Shown here: piece after piece, positions 9,216 through 17,867 of the stretch
How positions within the stretch are numbered: position 1 is the first letter of the stretch
How the letters are laid out: each line of letters opens with the position of its first letter
Origin: Eubacterium sp.
Lineage (GTDB): Bacteria > Bacillota > Clostridia > Lachnospirales > Lachnospiraceae
Assembly (NCBI GenBank): GCA_017430325.1
Contig: JAFRNE010000032.1
Location: 154,870 to 218,869, forward strand
DNA: 64,000 nt
Direction of reading: 5' to 3'
The notes under the pieces: generated by a model
What the model saw: the letters and a program-made list of their open reading frames with translations, nothing else
What the model was told of the DNA's origin: nothing
Database searches by the model: none
Position numbers and translations under genes: made by a program

Positions 9216-10280
9216 ATGATCAATTTTAAGATAGGAATACTTGGAACAGGAAGTATAGCTGAAAAGATCGCAGAGACGATCGCAAAGCTCGATTCCTTTG
9301 AAGTATATGCGGTTGCTTCACGTGACGCGCAGAAGGCAGCTGATTTCGCTGCAAAATACGATATAGCAAAGAGCTACGGTTCTTACGAGGAGCTTGTTCA
9401 GGATAAGGATGTTGAGCTTGTTTATGTTGCAACACCTCATCAGTGTCATGCAGATAATGCGATACTTTGTATAAATGCAGGAAAGCCTGTACTTGTTGAG
9501 AAGCCTTTCTCATACAATAACAAGACCACACAGGACGTTATCGCCCTTGCGAGAGAGAAGAAGGTTTTCTGTGGCGAGGCTATGTGGATGAGCCATGCAC
9601 CACTTCTTAAGTTCACTAAGAAGATCATTGAGTCAAGAAGGATCGGTGACATCAGGTATGTCAATGCGTCACTCTGCTACAACCTTCTGAATAAGGAGAG
9701 ACTTGTAAAGCCTGAATATGCAGGCGGTGCACTGCTTGATATCGGTGTATATCCACTTGTAATGTCATTTGCCCTTATGGGACAGATGCCTGTTGCAGCT
9801 TCATCTTCATGCGTAAGGCTTTCTACAGCTGTTGATGCGGTTGATACGATTCAGCTTAACTTCCAGCAGGGTAAGGCGGCTACTGTATTTACCTCAATGA
9901 TGTATGATTCAGAAAATATGTGTGTAGTTTACGGAACAGAGGGACGTATCGAGATCGATAATGTGAATTATCCAAAGGAGGTCAGAGTTTACAACAGAAA
10001 CAATGAGCTCGCAGAGAAGGCAACAACTTCTGATATGGAGATCACAGGTTACGAGCACCAGTTCCTGGCTGCACGTGAGGCAATAATCACAGGTAAGCTT
10101 GAGTGTGCAGATCGTCCGCACAAGGACATCATAAATACTATGGGCTTCTGCGATATGCTCAGACGTTCATGGGGAATCTTCTATCCGCTTCCGGGCGAAG
10201 AATCTCTCAAGGTTAATCCAAACCAGACACCAACAGACGGTAATCCGGCAGGACCGGCACCGGGAATCAGAAGAGTATAG
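9216..10280 (+). CDS. Gfo/Idh/MocA family NAD(P)-dependent oxidoreductase
   Basis: Predicted soluble dehydrogenase acting on a sugar, inositol or related polyol. The 354-residue protein begins with the Rossmann nucleotide-binding motif GILGTGSIAEKI (about residues 7-18), carries the family motif VEKPF near residues 93-97 with the catalytic Lys, and has a C-terminal alpha/beta domain with GGALLDIGVYP near 170-180, the typical substrate-pocket segment. The last 20 residues are Pro/Gly-rich. The ribosome site AGGAGA overlaps the end of aroD, which shows translational linkage. The strong terminator just downstream ends the operon that begins at or before ptb. Substrate unknown. Confidence 0.9.
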   Translation: MINFKIGILGTGSIAEKIAETIAKLDSFEVYAVASRDAQKAADFAAKYDIAKSYGSYEELVQDKDVELVYVATPHQCHADNAILCINAGKPVLVEKPFSYNNKTTQDVIALAREKKVFCGEAMWMSHAPLLKFTKKIIESRRIGDIRYVNASLCYNLLNKERLVKPEYAGGALLDIGVYPLVMSFALMGQMPVAASSSCVRLSTAVDAVDTIQLNFQQGKAATVFTSMMYDSENMCVVYGTEGRIEIDNVNYPKEVRVYNRNNELAEKATTSDMEITGYEHQFLAAREAIITGKLECADRPHKDIINTMGFCDMLRRSWGIFYPLPGEESLKVNPNQTPTDGNPAGPAPGIRRV

Positions 10281-10289
10281 ATATTTTAG

Positions 10290-10331
10290 CCTCTGCTACT
10301 GCACGAAAGGCAGTGGCAGGGGTTTTTCTTT
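10290..10331 (+). terminator. Rho-independent terminator after the ptb-to-oxidoreductase operon
   Basis: CCTCTGCTACTGC pairs with GCAGTGGCAGGGG across the loop ACGAAAG, giving a stem of about 13 bp, followed by TTTTTCTTTT. It stands 10 bases after the oxidoreductase stop codon. Confidence 0.93.
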
Positions 10332-10345
10332 TAATGAGGTAGGAT

Positions 10346-11914
10346 ATGCCATATCTTTCAAAGGTCCAGAAAAAGTACATAATTGCCTTTTCTATTTTGA
10401 TACTGGCTACTGCAGCCATCAATATCATGACGTGGGATATTCCATTCTTTCGTGATATTGCCAGTATCTTCTATGCATTTATCCTGATGGGCTGGGGCAT
10501 AACCGTAGGCCGAAGGATAACACATATAAGGATGCGAAGGCTGCTTAACTTCGAGGTCACCATGATGGCCATGCTTTTCGTGGCAAGAATATGCAAATAC
10601 ACGGTATTCTGGGGTGTTCCGGCCGTTTTCAGGGCTTCGTACTACATTTATATCGATATCGAGCTGACCGTTGCTTCGGGCGCGCTGATCCTTGCGCTTC
10701 TGATCGGAACAGCAGGAAACGATAAGCCGTCTAAGGTGGTCTGGGCTGTATTTATCACAAATGTCATACTGATGATATTTGTTTCGACAAACGAGCTGCA
10801 TTGGAAGCTCTACCGATTCAAAAATTATCACGAAGGCCTGTATGAGACTGAATATGGCTGGCTCTACTATGTTGCGGCGATCATGGGAATCGCACAGCTT
10901 CTTGGAGCAACGATAGTGATAACAAGAAAGTGCAGCATTTCCGCGGTAAGAAAATACTGGTATATCCCTCTTGTTCCGCAGCTTCTCGGCTTTGCGCTCA
11001 TACTCATATATTATTTCAGCGGCGGTGCACCGATGCTCTTCGGAATTAAGATGTACAACTTCCAGGAGGTGTTCTGCCTTACTGTTGCGGCCATGCTTGA
11101 GACCGGTATCAAGATTGGAATGATACCATCCTGCTCAGGCTATGCAGGCATGTTCAGAAGGTCGCATATCAATGCGGCTATCGTTGATAAAAATGGCGAA
11201 TACAGATATCATTCGCTGAATTACGGCTCGGAATATGATACTGAGTACGTGAGGATAAATGAAAAGCAGATCTCGGGCGGCAAGGTCATCTGGACCGAAA
11301 ACCTTGAGACTATAAGCAGCCTTAACGAGATACTTGCTGATACGGTTGATATCATCGAATCGGAAAATACACTGATAGAGAAGGAAAATGCGGCAAAGGA
11401 AGAGCGCAGCCGTTATGAGACCATGAACAGTCTCTATAACAGTATAGCTGATTTCTCATCGTCCAGACTGCGTACCATAGATGAGGAGCTTTCAAAGGAT
11501 CAGGATGATGAGGAAGCCTTCAAGAAGCACCTTGCGAGGAGCCTTGTTCTCGGCTCCTATATAAAGAGACGTTCAAATCTGACCATAATCGCAGCGGAGG
11601 GTAAGGGCATCTGCCTGGACGAGCTGCTGCTTTCGATAAATGAATCAATGACCTATATCAGGCTCTGTGATATTAACTGCAGGCTGAACACCACCGGAAA
11701 GGATATAAGAGAGAAGGTTCTTCCGGCTGAGGAGGTTATCGGCCTCTATGACAAATTCCAGGAATTTGTTGAGGGTGTTCTGGACCGCACAAGAAATATC
11801 ATGGTAAATATCAGAGAAAACGGGAAGACCCTGTTCAAGGTCAGCGCGGATACCGAGGATGATATCATCAGTATTTCCGCTGAGATCCCGGATGGACAGG
11901 AGGTGGCACAATGA
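10346..11914 (+). CDS. 7TM membrane sensor-like protein
   Basis: A 522-residue protein with about seven hydrophobic segments in residues 10-270, in the manner of the 7TM N-terminal regions of Firmicutes histidine kinases. A PAS-like stretch (AAIVDKNGEYRYHS near 277-290) and a long helical region (about 320-460) follow. No canonical H-box or complete ATPase site is visible; the region around LEENxx to FVEGVLDRTRN might be a degenerate dimerisation unit. The gene overlaps the downstream kinase gene by four bases (ATGA), so the two are translationally coupled. Likely role: membrane input partner of the kinase. This is inference from architecture and position. AGGTAGG precedes the ATG. Confidence 0.7.
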   Translation: MPYLSKVQKKYIIAFSILILATAAINIMTWDIPFFRDIASIFYAFILMGWGITVGRRITHIRMRRLLNFEVTMMAMLFVARICKYTVFWGVPAVFRASYYIYIDIELTVASGALILALLIGTAGNDKPSKVVWAVFITNVILMIFVSTNELHWKLYRFKNYHEGLYETEYGWLYYVAAIMGIAQLLGATIVITRKCSISAVRKYWYIPLVPQLLGFALILIYYFSGGAPMLFGIKMYNFQEVFCLTVAAMLETGIKIGMIPSCSGYAGMFRRSHINAAIVDKNGEYRYHSLNYGSEYDTEYVRINEKQISGGKVIWTENLETISSLNEILADTVDIIESENTLIEKENAAKEERSRYETMNSLYNSIADFSSSRLRTIDEELSKDQDDEEAFKKHLARSLVLGSYIKRRSNLTIIAAEGKGICLDELLLSINESMTYIRLCDINCRLNTTGKDIREKVLPAEEVIGLYDKFQEFVEGVLDRTRNIMVNIRENGKTLFKVSADTEDDIISISAEIPDGQEVAQ

Positions 11915-13182
11915 TCTACGAGAATCTGCCACAGCTCCTGAGGAGTCTGGTGCTTTTCTGGGTGCTGGCGCTTATACTTATGTATGCATTTAATGCCATA
12001 AGAAGCATCCAGATCAAGAGAGATAAATCATATATCATAGTTACGATACTGGGAGTAGCGGTATTCTATTTCCTGTATCAGGTATTGATAGACATAGTTG
12101 ATTCCGTCATGGATGGCGAAAGGGTTAAATACTATATTCCGGCGGAAAGCCTTGTACTTATGCTGACTGCATTTACGGGTATAGCGATCTATCAGTTTTT
12201 TGCTATTAATAAGTGGAAGAGGACGAATATATCCGGCCTTTCCATAAATGAAAGCTTCGACAGTCTTCCGACGGCGCTCTGCTTTTTCCTGCAGTCAGGC
12301 CTTCCGAGGATGACGAATAAGGAGATGGAGAAGATCTATCGTTCGCTGGCAGGCGGCGAGCTTTCGGATGCAGGTAAATTCTGGCTCAGCCTGAAATACG
12401 GCGATTATCAGGGCTGTATCATGGAGGGGAACGATCCGATATACAGACTTCCGGACGGAAGGATAATGTGCTTTTCCCTTAAGGAAATGAGAGTTGAGCG
12501 AAATAAGATATATGAGCTCATCGGTAATGACATCACTGAGGAATACGGTCTTAAAGAGGAGCTTGAGGGTAAGAGAGTTAAGGCGAGAGAGATCAACAGC
12601 CGTCTCCGTGAGCTGAACAAGAGTATTACCAGGATCACGGCGGAGAAGGAGGTTCTTGCCGCAAAGGTTCGTATCCATAATGAGCTGGGTGACCTTCTGC
12701 TTTACAGTAAGAGCTATCTGGCAGGAAACAGTGATATCGACAAGAAGAAGCTTCTTTCAATGTGGAGAAAGAATAACCGTCTCTTCGAGGAGTCGGGTCC
12801 TGAGGTTTGGCAGAATACCTACAATTCCGCCATCGAGGATGCGAGAAAGCTGGGCGTCAGAGTTGTGACCAAAGGCGAGCTTCCGGAGGAAGAGGTGCTG
12901 AAGGATATCAATGAGACTGCCATCAAGGTTCATGCGAACAATACTCTTCGCCACGCGCATGGACATACTGTATTTGCAACATATAGCGTGGAAGAGGGAA
13001 AATATGTTATAGTATTTGAGAATGACGGCGAGCCGCCGAAGGAGAAGATCAGAGAGGGCGGCGGACTGGGAAATCTCAGACGAATGGTCGAGCAGGCGGG
13101 CGGTGAGCTCAGTCTGTCACACGAGCCGAAATTCGTTATGACGATAGTCGTTCCTGTGAAGAAGAAAAAAGTTAACGTTTAA
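11911..13182 (+). CDS. Sensor histidine kinase, NarX/DesK class (HisKA_3-like)
   Basis: A 423-residue membrane kinase with three hydrophobic segments in the first 100 residues. The dimerisation box reads KVRIHNELGDLLL with the candidate phosphoacceptor His near residue 255, a variant of the HisKA_3 motif (His followed by an acidic or amide residue and Gly four places on). The ATPase domain shows an N-box like ETAIKVHANNTLRHA near 332-346, then ENDGEPP and GGGLGNLRRMV (G-box). This class pairs with NarL/LuxR response regulators, and one lies 136 bases downstream. The four-base overlap with the 7TM gene suggests a two-protein receptor. The signal is unknown. Confidence 0.85.
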   Translation: MIYENLPQLLRSLVLFWVLALILMYAFNAIRSIQIKRDKSYIIVTILGVAVFYFLYQVLIDIVDSVMDGERVKYYIPAESLVLMLTAFTGIAIYQFFAINKWKRTNISGLSINESFDSLPTALCFFLQSGLPRMTNKEMEKIYRSLAGGELSDAGKFWLSLKYGDYQGCIMEGNDPIYRLPDGRIMCFSLKEMRVERNKIYELIGNDITEEYGLKEELEGKRVKAREINSRLRELNKSITRITAEKEVLAAKVRIHNELGDLLLYSKSYLAGNSDIDKKKLLSMWRKNNRLFEESGPEVWQNTYNSAIEDARKLGVRVVTKGELPEEEVLKDINETAIKVHANNTLRHAHGHTVFATYSVEEGKYVIVFENDGEPPKEKIREGGGLGNLRRMVEQAGGELSLSHEPKFVMTIVVPVKKKKVNV

Positions 13183-13185
13183 AAT

Positions 13186-13275
13186 GATCACGCGAACGTA
13201 AATAAGTATAGAATAGATCACATGAACGTGGTCAGGTGTAGAGTGGATCACATGAATGTGATTAAGCATATGATT
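13186..13275. repeat. Three tandem 30-bp units with GATCAC...GTG dyads
   Basis: Units begin at 13186, 13216 and 13246, exactly 30 bp apart. Each starts GATCACRYGAAYGT and the 3' half is less conserved. In units 2 and 3 the first 18 bases form a dyad (GATCAC paired with GTGGTC, and GATCACAT paired with ATGTGATT, counting G-T pairs). They lie between the kinase stop and the response-regulator gene. They could be regulator-binding sites on one helix face (about three turns apart) or RNA hairpins. Confidence 0.6.
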
Positions 13276-13318
13276 GTAATGACAGAGGGAACGATATAAC
13301 AGGTTCCGGGAGGAGATT

Positions 13319-13936
13319 ATGAGAGTAGTTATTGCAGATGATTCGAGGATGTCGAGACTGGTCTGTGAAAATATTATAAATGACAGCGACAGATACGAGC
13401 TTGTGGGCTCCTTTGCAACGGCCGAGGAAGCAGTCAATTTCTGTGCCAGGAATCCGGTGGACATGGTAATAATGGATATCGTCATGCTGAAGGGTGATTA
13501 TAACGGAATAGAGGCAGCGGGCATCATCAAGCAGCATCGCCCGGAGACCAAGGTGATCCTGATGACATCGATGCCGGAGCACACCTTCATCAGCAAGGCC
13601 AGAGAGAATAATGTGGACAGCTTCTGGTACAAGGAAATAGAGGAAATACCACTGCTTTCGCTTATCGACAGAACGGCCGACGGAGAGAGCATATATCCGG
13701 ATTCGACACCGGTCCTTTCGCTGGGCCAGATAAGCAGTACCGAATTTACCTCGAGGGAGCTTGAGGTTCTGCGCCTTCTGGTGGACGGTTACGAGAACCC
13801 GGAGATCGCAGAGATGCTCTGCATCAGTCCGCGAACAGTTAAGATGCATATTGAAAATATGCTTCACCGCACCGGCTTCCGCAACCGCCTTGAGCTCGCG
13901 GTCAACGTCAGAGCAGATGGGTTTATTATAAATTAA
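13319..13936 (+). CDS. NarL/LuxR-family response regulator
   Basis: A 205-residue two-domain regulator. The receiver domain (1-120) has the acidic pair Asp7/Asp8 and the phosphoacceptor Asp53 in VIMDIVM; MTSMP near 80-84 holds the conserved Ser/Thr, and the expected switch Lys is in WYKE near 105. The C-terminal LuxR-type helix-turn-helix (about 142-200) reads FTSRELEVLRLLVDGY, then EIAEMLCISPRTVKMHIENML. It is the natural partner of the kinase upstream. GGGAGGAG precedes the ATG. It may bind the 30-bp repeats just before its gene, which would make it autoregulatory; that is inference. Confidence 0.9.
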   Translation: MRVVIADDSRMSRLVCENIINDSDRYELVGSFATAEEAVNFCARNPVDMVIMDIVMLKGDYNGIEAAGIIKQHRPETKVILMTSMPEHTFISKARENNVDSFWYKEIEEIPLLSLIDRTADGESIYPDSTPVLSLGQISSTEFTSRELEVLRLLVDGYENPEIAEMLCISPRTVKMHIENMLHRTGFRNRLELAVNVRADGFIIN

Positions 13937-13993
13937 ACAAAGCATGGTTTGTCTTATAATCTCGCCAACATGGCATATCGAGAAAGGAACAAA

Positions 13994-14659
13994 ATGAAGA
14001 AAGCAATTATATTTGACCTTGACGGCACACTTTTATATACTCTGGAGGATCTTGCAGATGCGATGAACTATACACTTCGTGAGTTTGAGATGCCGGAGAG
14101 AACTGTAGATGAAGTGAGACGCTTCGTCGGAAATGGAATAAAGAAGCTTATAAAGAGGGCAGTGGTTCCGGGGACTTCCGAGGAAGTGATAGACAAGATG
14201 TTTGACTGCTTTAAAGCATATTATGATGTGCATTGTATGGACAAGACTCGTGTCTATGATGGAATCATGGAGGAGCTTGATGTACTTTACAAAAAGGGCT
14301 ACAAGCTCGGAATCGTTTCCAATAAAGTAGACAGTGCGGTAAAGGAGCTGAATGAGCAGTTCTTTTCTGAGTATATAACTACTGCGATCGGTGAGAAGAA
14401 GGGAGTTAGGAGAAAGCCCGCGCCGGATACTGTAAATACAGCCCTTGCTGAGCTTGGCATCACCGCAAAGGACGCAATCTATGTGGGCGATTCCGATGTG
14501 GATGTCGAGACTGCTGCAAATTCCGGTCTGCCATGTATTTCCGTGCTTTGGGGCTTCAGAGATAAGGGCTTTCTGATTGAGCACGGGGCTGTATTTTTCG
14601 CCGAAAAGCCTTCTGACCTGACGGAGATCATCGACAATATCAGTAATGGAGAGGTATAG
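13994..14659 (+). CDS. HAD-superfamily hydrolase, phosphoglycolate phosphatase-like
   Basis: A 221-residue haloacid-dehalogenase phosphatase. Motif I is FDLDGT (nucleophile Asp8, acid/base Asp10), motif II is VSNK near residue 107, motif III is the Lys of KPAPD near 140, and motif IV is VGDSDVD near 166-172. The helical cap between motifs I and II is of the Gph/PgmB type. The start ATG 13994 has GAAAGGAAC upstream; a longer frame from 13949 lacks a site. It is probably a small-phosphoester phosphatase; phosphoglycolate is the default family guess, and the true substrate is unknown. A terminator follows. Confidence 0.85.
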   Translation: MKKAIIFDLDGTLLYTLEDLADAMNYTLREFEMPERTVDEVRRFVGNGIKKLIKRAVVPGTSEEVIDKMFDCFKAYYDVHCMDKTRVYDGIMEELDVLYKKGYKLGIVSNKVDSAVKELNEQFFSEYITTAIGEKKGVRRKPAPDTVNTALAELGITAKDAIYVGDSDVDVETAANSGLPCISVLWGFRDKGFLIEHGAVFFAEKPSDLTEIIDNISNGEV

Positions 14660-14713
14660 CGGCAGAGCAGGGTAAACAGCCGCGCATTCGAGAAATTGTA
14701 TATATTGACCCCC

Positions 14714-14745
14714 AAAGAGACTTCTTTAGAGGAGTCTCTTTTTTG
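14714..14745 (+). terminator. Rho-independent terminator after the HAD phosphatase gene
   Basis: AAAGAGACTTC pairs with GGAGTCTCTTT around a short loop (one G-T pair) and is followed by a T run (TTTTTT). It separates the HAD gene from the feo promoter. Confidence 0.9.
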
Positions 14746-14781
14746 TGTGGTCTGAAATACAATTAAAGTACAAAAAAGTAT

Positions 14782-14844
14782 TTGACAACTAACGTATGTT
14801 AGTATATGCTAACATTTGCAAGAGCAAGGTTAGTATCTACTAAC
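14782..14844 (+). promoter_or_regulatory. feo promoter covered by three 16-bp inverted repeats
   Basis: A near-consensus promoter is visible: TTGACA at 14782-14787, a 17-base spacer, and TATGCT at 14805-14810. Three 16-bp dyads overlap or follow it: ACTAAC-GTAT-GTTAGT (14788-14803), GTTAG-TATATG-CTAAC (14798-14813) and GTTAGTA-TC-TACTAAC (14829-14844). The first two share bases and lie over the spacer and -10; the third lies over the early transcribed region. This layout fits repression by a metal-dependent regulator of the feo genes. The half-site GTTAG/CTAAC is that of DtxR/IdeR operators, but the spacing differs. Confidence 0.85.
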
Positions 14845-14902
14845 ATATGTTTGTCGCGTAGGACCAATGCTTGTAATTCTTTATACGAAAAAGGGAGATG
14901 AT

Positions 14903-15115
14903 ATGATGCCTCTATCAATGGCGGGAATTGGAGAGTCAAATACGATCAAAAAGGTCGGCGGGAAGGAAGAGACAAGGCTCTTTCTGGAGCGTCTCGGTTT
15001 TACTCCGGGCGCAGCTGTATCTGTCGTTTCTGAGAACGGCGGAAATATGATAGTAAATATCAAGGAATCACGTGTAGCTATCGGAAAAGATATGGCTAAC
15101 AAGATCATGGTATAG
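14903..15115 (+). CDS. feoA: Ferrous iron transport protein A (first copy)
   Basis: A 70-residue SH3-like protein of the FeoA family, which binds or modulates the FeoB transporter. Visible family features are PLSMAG at the start, the Gly-rich turn in LERLGFTPGAAVSVVSENGGN and the closing IGKDMANKIMV strand. AAGGGAG lies just upstream of two adjacent ATGs (14903 and 14906); either could be used. It is the first gene of the feo operon and is followed by a second FeoA and FeoB. Two separate FeoA proteins before FeoB is a common Clostridia arrangement. Confidence 0.92.
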   Translation: MMPLSMAGIGESNTIKKVGGKEETRLFLERLGFTPGAAVSVVSENGGNMIVNIKESRVAIGKDMANKIMV

Positions 15116-15138
15116 ATAAATTGGAAGGAGAAAAAGTA

Positions 15139-15378
15139 ATGAATCTGAAGGATGTTAAGGTTGGCAGCACGGTTAAGGTTGTCAGGCTGACAGGGGAAGG
15201 CCCGGTCAAGAGACGTATCATGGATATGGGTATTACCAAGGGCGTTGAGATCTATGTCAGGAAGGTAGCACCTCTCGGCGATCCTGTCGAGGTAAATGTC
15301 AGGGGCTACGAGCTTTCTGTAAGAAAAGCTGACGCAGCAATGATCGAGGTTGAAAGGAGCGAGAACAATGGCAATTAA
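15139..15378 (+). CDS. feoA: Ferrous iron transport protein A (second copy)
   Basis: A 79-residue FeoA-family SH3-like protein: LKDVKVGSTVKVV at the start, then the family core RRIMDMGITKGVEIYV and PLGDPVEVNVRGYELSVRK. It starts at ATG 15139 behind GGAAGGAG and overlaps the start of feoB by 11 bases, which indicates translational coupling. It is more typical of the canonical FeoA than the first copy and is likely the FeoB partner, with the first copy in an accessory role. Confidence 0.93.
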   Translation: MNLKDVKVGSTVKVVRLTGEGPVKRRIMDMGITKGVEIYVRKVAPLGDPVEVNVRGYELSVRKADAAMIEVERSENNGN

Positions 15379-17836
15379 GATCGCACTGGCCGGAAATCCT
15401 AACAGTGGAAAAACTACACTTTTCAATGCTCTCACCGGCGCAAATCAGTATGTTGGAAACTGGCCGGGAGTAACAGTTGAGAAGAAGGAAGGTAAACTTA
15501 AGGGTAATAAGGAAGTAGTCATTCAGGACCTTCCGGGTATTTACTCACTTTCTCCGTATACGGTCGAGGAGGTTGTTTCAAGAAACTACCTTATCAACAA
15601 CAGACCGGACGCAATCATAAATATCGTAGATGGTACAAATCTTGAGAGAAACCTTTATCTCTCTACTCAGATAATGGAGCTGGGTATACCTGTTGTAATG
15701 GCCGTAAATATGGCGGACCTTACAGCGAAGAACGGTGACAAGATCGATCTTGATAAGCTGTCGAAGGCAATGGGCTGCCCTGTATTTTCAATATCGGCTC
15801 TTAAGGGAACAGGAATCAAAGAGGTGACCGATAAGGCAGTTGCGCTGGCAAAGTCCGGTGATGCAGGAAACACAGTACACAGCTTCTCGAAGGAGGCTGA
15901 GGAGATCATCGAGAAAGCAGCAGGCAAGCTGCCGGGAGATATTGATGCATCCCAGAGAAGATTCTTCGCTATAAAGCTTCTCGAGAAGGACAGCAGGATC
16001 GGTGAGGTTCTAAAGAATGCTCCTGACGTTTCAGCGGAAATAAAGGAGATGGAGGATAAGTTCGACGACGATACAGAGAGTATCATCACGAATGAGAGAT
16101 ATAATTACATCACCTCGATCATCGGTGCATGCCTGAAGAAGGCAAATAAGAGCAAGCTCACAAGATCGGATAAGATCGACCGCATCGTTACGAACAGATT
16201 TCTGGCACTTCCTATCTTTGCGGTTGTTATGTTCCTTGTTTATTACATTGCGATGTCCACAATAGGTGCAGCGGCTACCGACTGGACCAATGACAATCTC
16301 TTCGGTGACGGCTTCCACCTCTTCGGAATGAGCGGAAAATATGACGAAGCTGTTGAAGAGTGGGCAGATGCAAATGTATTTACAGATGATGTGAAGGCAG
16401 TTATCGATGCAGCTGTAGCTGATGGAAATATCATCGGTGCGGATGAGCTGCAGGGTGCCTTTGAAGATAGGGATTTTGACGCTTTTTCAGAGGCTTATGG
16501 TTCTTACAAAGATGAGTTCTACAAGGGTGAGGAAGAGGATTATGCCGGAGTAACGGTTTATGATATTGATGCAGCCCTTGGAACAGCAGATGAAGACGGT
16601 AACGGCGGTGCCCTTGACGAGGAGGGCGAGTTCACTGCTCCTGATCCTGCTGATTACGGAACCTGGGTACCAAGTATCCCGGCACTCTTCGAGAAGTTGT
16701 TAGATGCACTTAATGTAAAGTCAGAGTTTGTCAGGGGACTTATCCTTGACGGTATTGTAGCCGGTGTCGGCGCGGTACTCGGATTCGTACCACAGATGCT
16801 TGTGCTCTTCATACTTCTTGCACTCCTTGAGGAATGCGGTTATATGGCGAGAGTTGCATTTATCATGGACCGTATCTTCAGAAAGTTCGGTCTTTCAGGA
16901 AAGTCGTTCATCCCTATCCTTATCGGTACAGGCTGCGGCGTTCCGGGCGTTATGGCATCAAGAACTATCGAAAATGAACGTGACCGCAGAATGACTATCA
17001 TGACAACCTGCTTCATACCTTGCGGCGCGAAGCTTCCTATCATTGCGCTTATCACAGCAGCACTCTTTAACGGAAGCTGGTGGGTAGCTCCATCTTGCTA
17101 TTTCCTTGGAATGGCTGTTATAATACTTTCAGGTATCATACTTAAGAAGACGAAGATGTTTGCCGGTGAGCCTGCACCATTCGTTATGGAGCTTCCGGCT
17201 TATCATATGCCAACCTTCGGTTCGGTAATGAGAAGCATGTGGGAGCGTGGATGGTCATTCATCAAGAAGGCAGGAACCATTATCCTCCTGTCATCTATCG
17301 TTATCTGGCTTGGTACAGTATTTGGAAATGATGGCAGCGGTTTCGGCTTTAATCCTGACCTTGAGCTTGAGGACAGCGTTCTCGGCGCAATCGGTAAGGG
17401 AATCGCATGGATATTTGCACCTCTTGGCTTTAACAATATCAAAGCAACCATCGCAACTATCATGGGTCTGGTTGCAAAGGAAGAGGTTGTCGGCGTATTC
17501 GGAGTACTTGACTTCGAAGGAATGTCTTCGGCACTTGCAGGATATTCATTCCTTGCATTTAACCTTCTCTGCGTACCATGCTTCGCAGCACTTGGTGCTA
17601 TTAAGAGAGAGATGAACAGCCGTAAGTGGTTCTGGGCAACAGTTGCTTTCCAGCTGCTGACGGGTTATGTGGTAGCACTTATCATCTACCAGATCGGAAG
17701 GATATTTACAGCCGGTGCGTTCGGTGTCTGGACGATCGTCGCAGTGCTCTGCGTGATCGCAATCGTTTACCTGCTGGTGAGACCATATAAGGAAAGCATG
17801 ACGCTGGATGTGAAGATCAAGGCAGCGAAGAACTAA
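15368..17836 (+). CDS. feoB: Ferrous iron transporter FeoB
   Basis: The 822-residue inner-membrane Fe2+ transporter. The N-terminal G domain has G1 GNPNSGKT (9-16), G3 DLPG (about 54-57), G4 as NMAD (about 116-119) and G5-like SALK. A helical GDI region follows to about 270. The membrane part has the two Gate motifs, including GCGVPGVMASRTIEN near residue 520 and IPCGAKLPI near 552. A long acidic loop of roughly 150 residues separates the first TM helix (about 280-300) from the next, much longer than in usual FeoB proteins and rich in Asp/Glu. The start ATG 15368 lies inside feoA and has AAAGGAG upstream. Confidence 0.96.
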   Translation: MAIKIALAGNPNSGKTTLFNALTGANQYVGNWPGVTVEKKEGKLKGNKEVVIQDLPGIYSLSPYTVEEVVSRNYLINNRPDAIINIVDGTNLERNLYLSTQIMELGIPVVMAVNMADLTAKNGDKIDLDKLSKAMGCPVFSISALKGTGIKEVTDKAVALAKSGDAGNTVHSFSKEAEEIIEKAAGKLPGDIDASQRRFFAIKLLEKDSRIGEVLKNAPDVSAEIKEMEDKFDDDTESIITNERYNYITSIIGACLKKANKSKLTRSDKIDRIVTNRFLALPIFAVVMFLVYYIAMSTIGAAATDWTNDNLFGDGFHLFGMSGKYDEAVEEWADANVFTDDVKAVIDAAVADGNIIGADELQGAFEDRDFDAFSEAYGSYKDEFYKGEEEDYAGVTVYDIDAALGTADEDGNGGALDEEGEFTAPDPADYGTWVPSIPALFEKLLDALNVKSEFVRGLILDGIVAGVGAVLGFVPQMLVLFILLALLEECGYMARVAFIMDRIFRKFGLSGKSFIPILIGTGCGVPGVMASRTIENERDRRMTIMTTCFIPCGAKLPIIALITAALFNGSWWVAPSCYFLGMAVIILSGIILKKTKMFAGEPAPFVMELPAYHMPTFGSVMRSMWERGWSFIKKAGTIILLSSIVIWLGTVFGNDGSGFGFNPDLELEDSVLGAIGKGIAWIFAPLGFNNIKATIATIMGLVAKEEVVGVFGVLDFEGMSSALAGYSFLAFNLLCVPCFAALGAIKREMNSRKWFWATVAFQLLTGYVVALIIYQIGRIFTAGAFGVWTIVAVLCVIAIVYLLVRPYKESMTLDVKIKAAKN

Positions 17837-17867
17837 TACTAAGTAAGTAGGAAGAGAGGCGGATAAT

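Noticed and set aside
13186..13275. Short CRISPR-like array
   Set aside because: The 30-bp units are directly adjacent with no unique spacers of constant length, and no cas genes are in the window.
13262..13945. Minus-strand frame of 227 codons
   Set aside because: It is the reverse complement of the response-regulator gene, whose motifs are clear.
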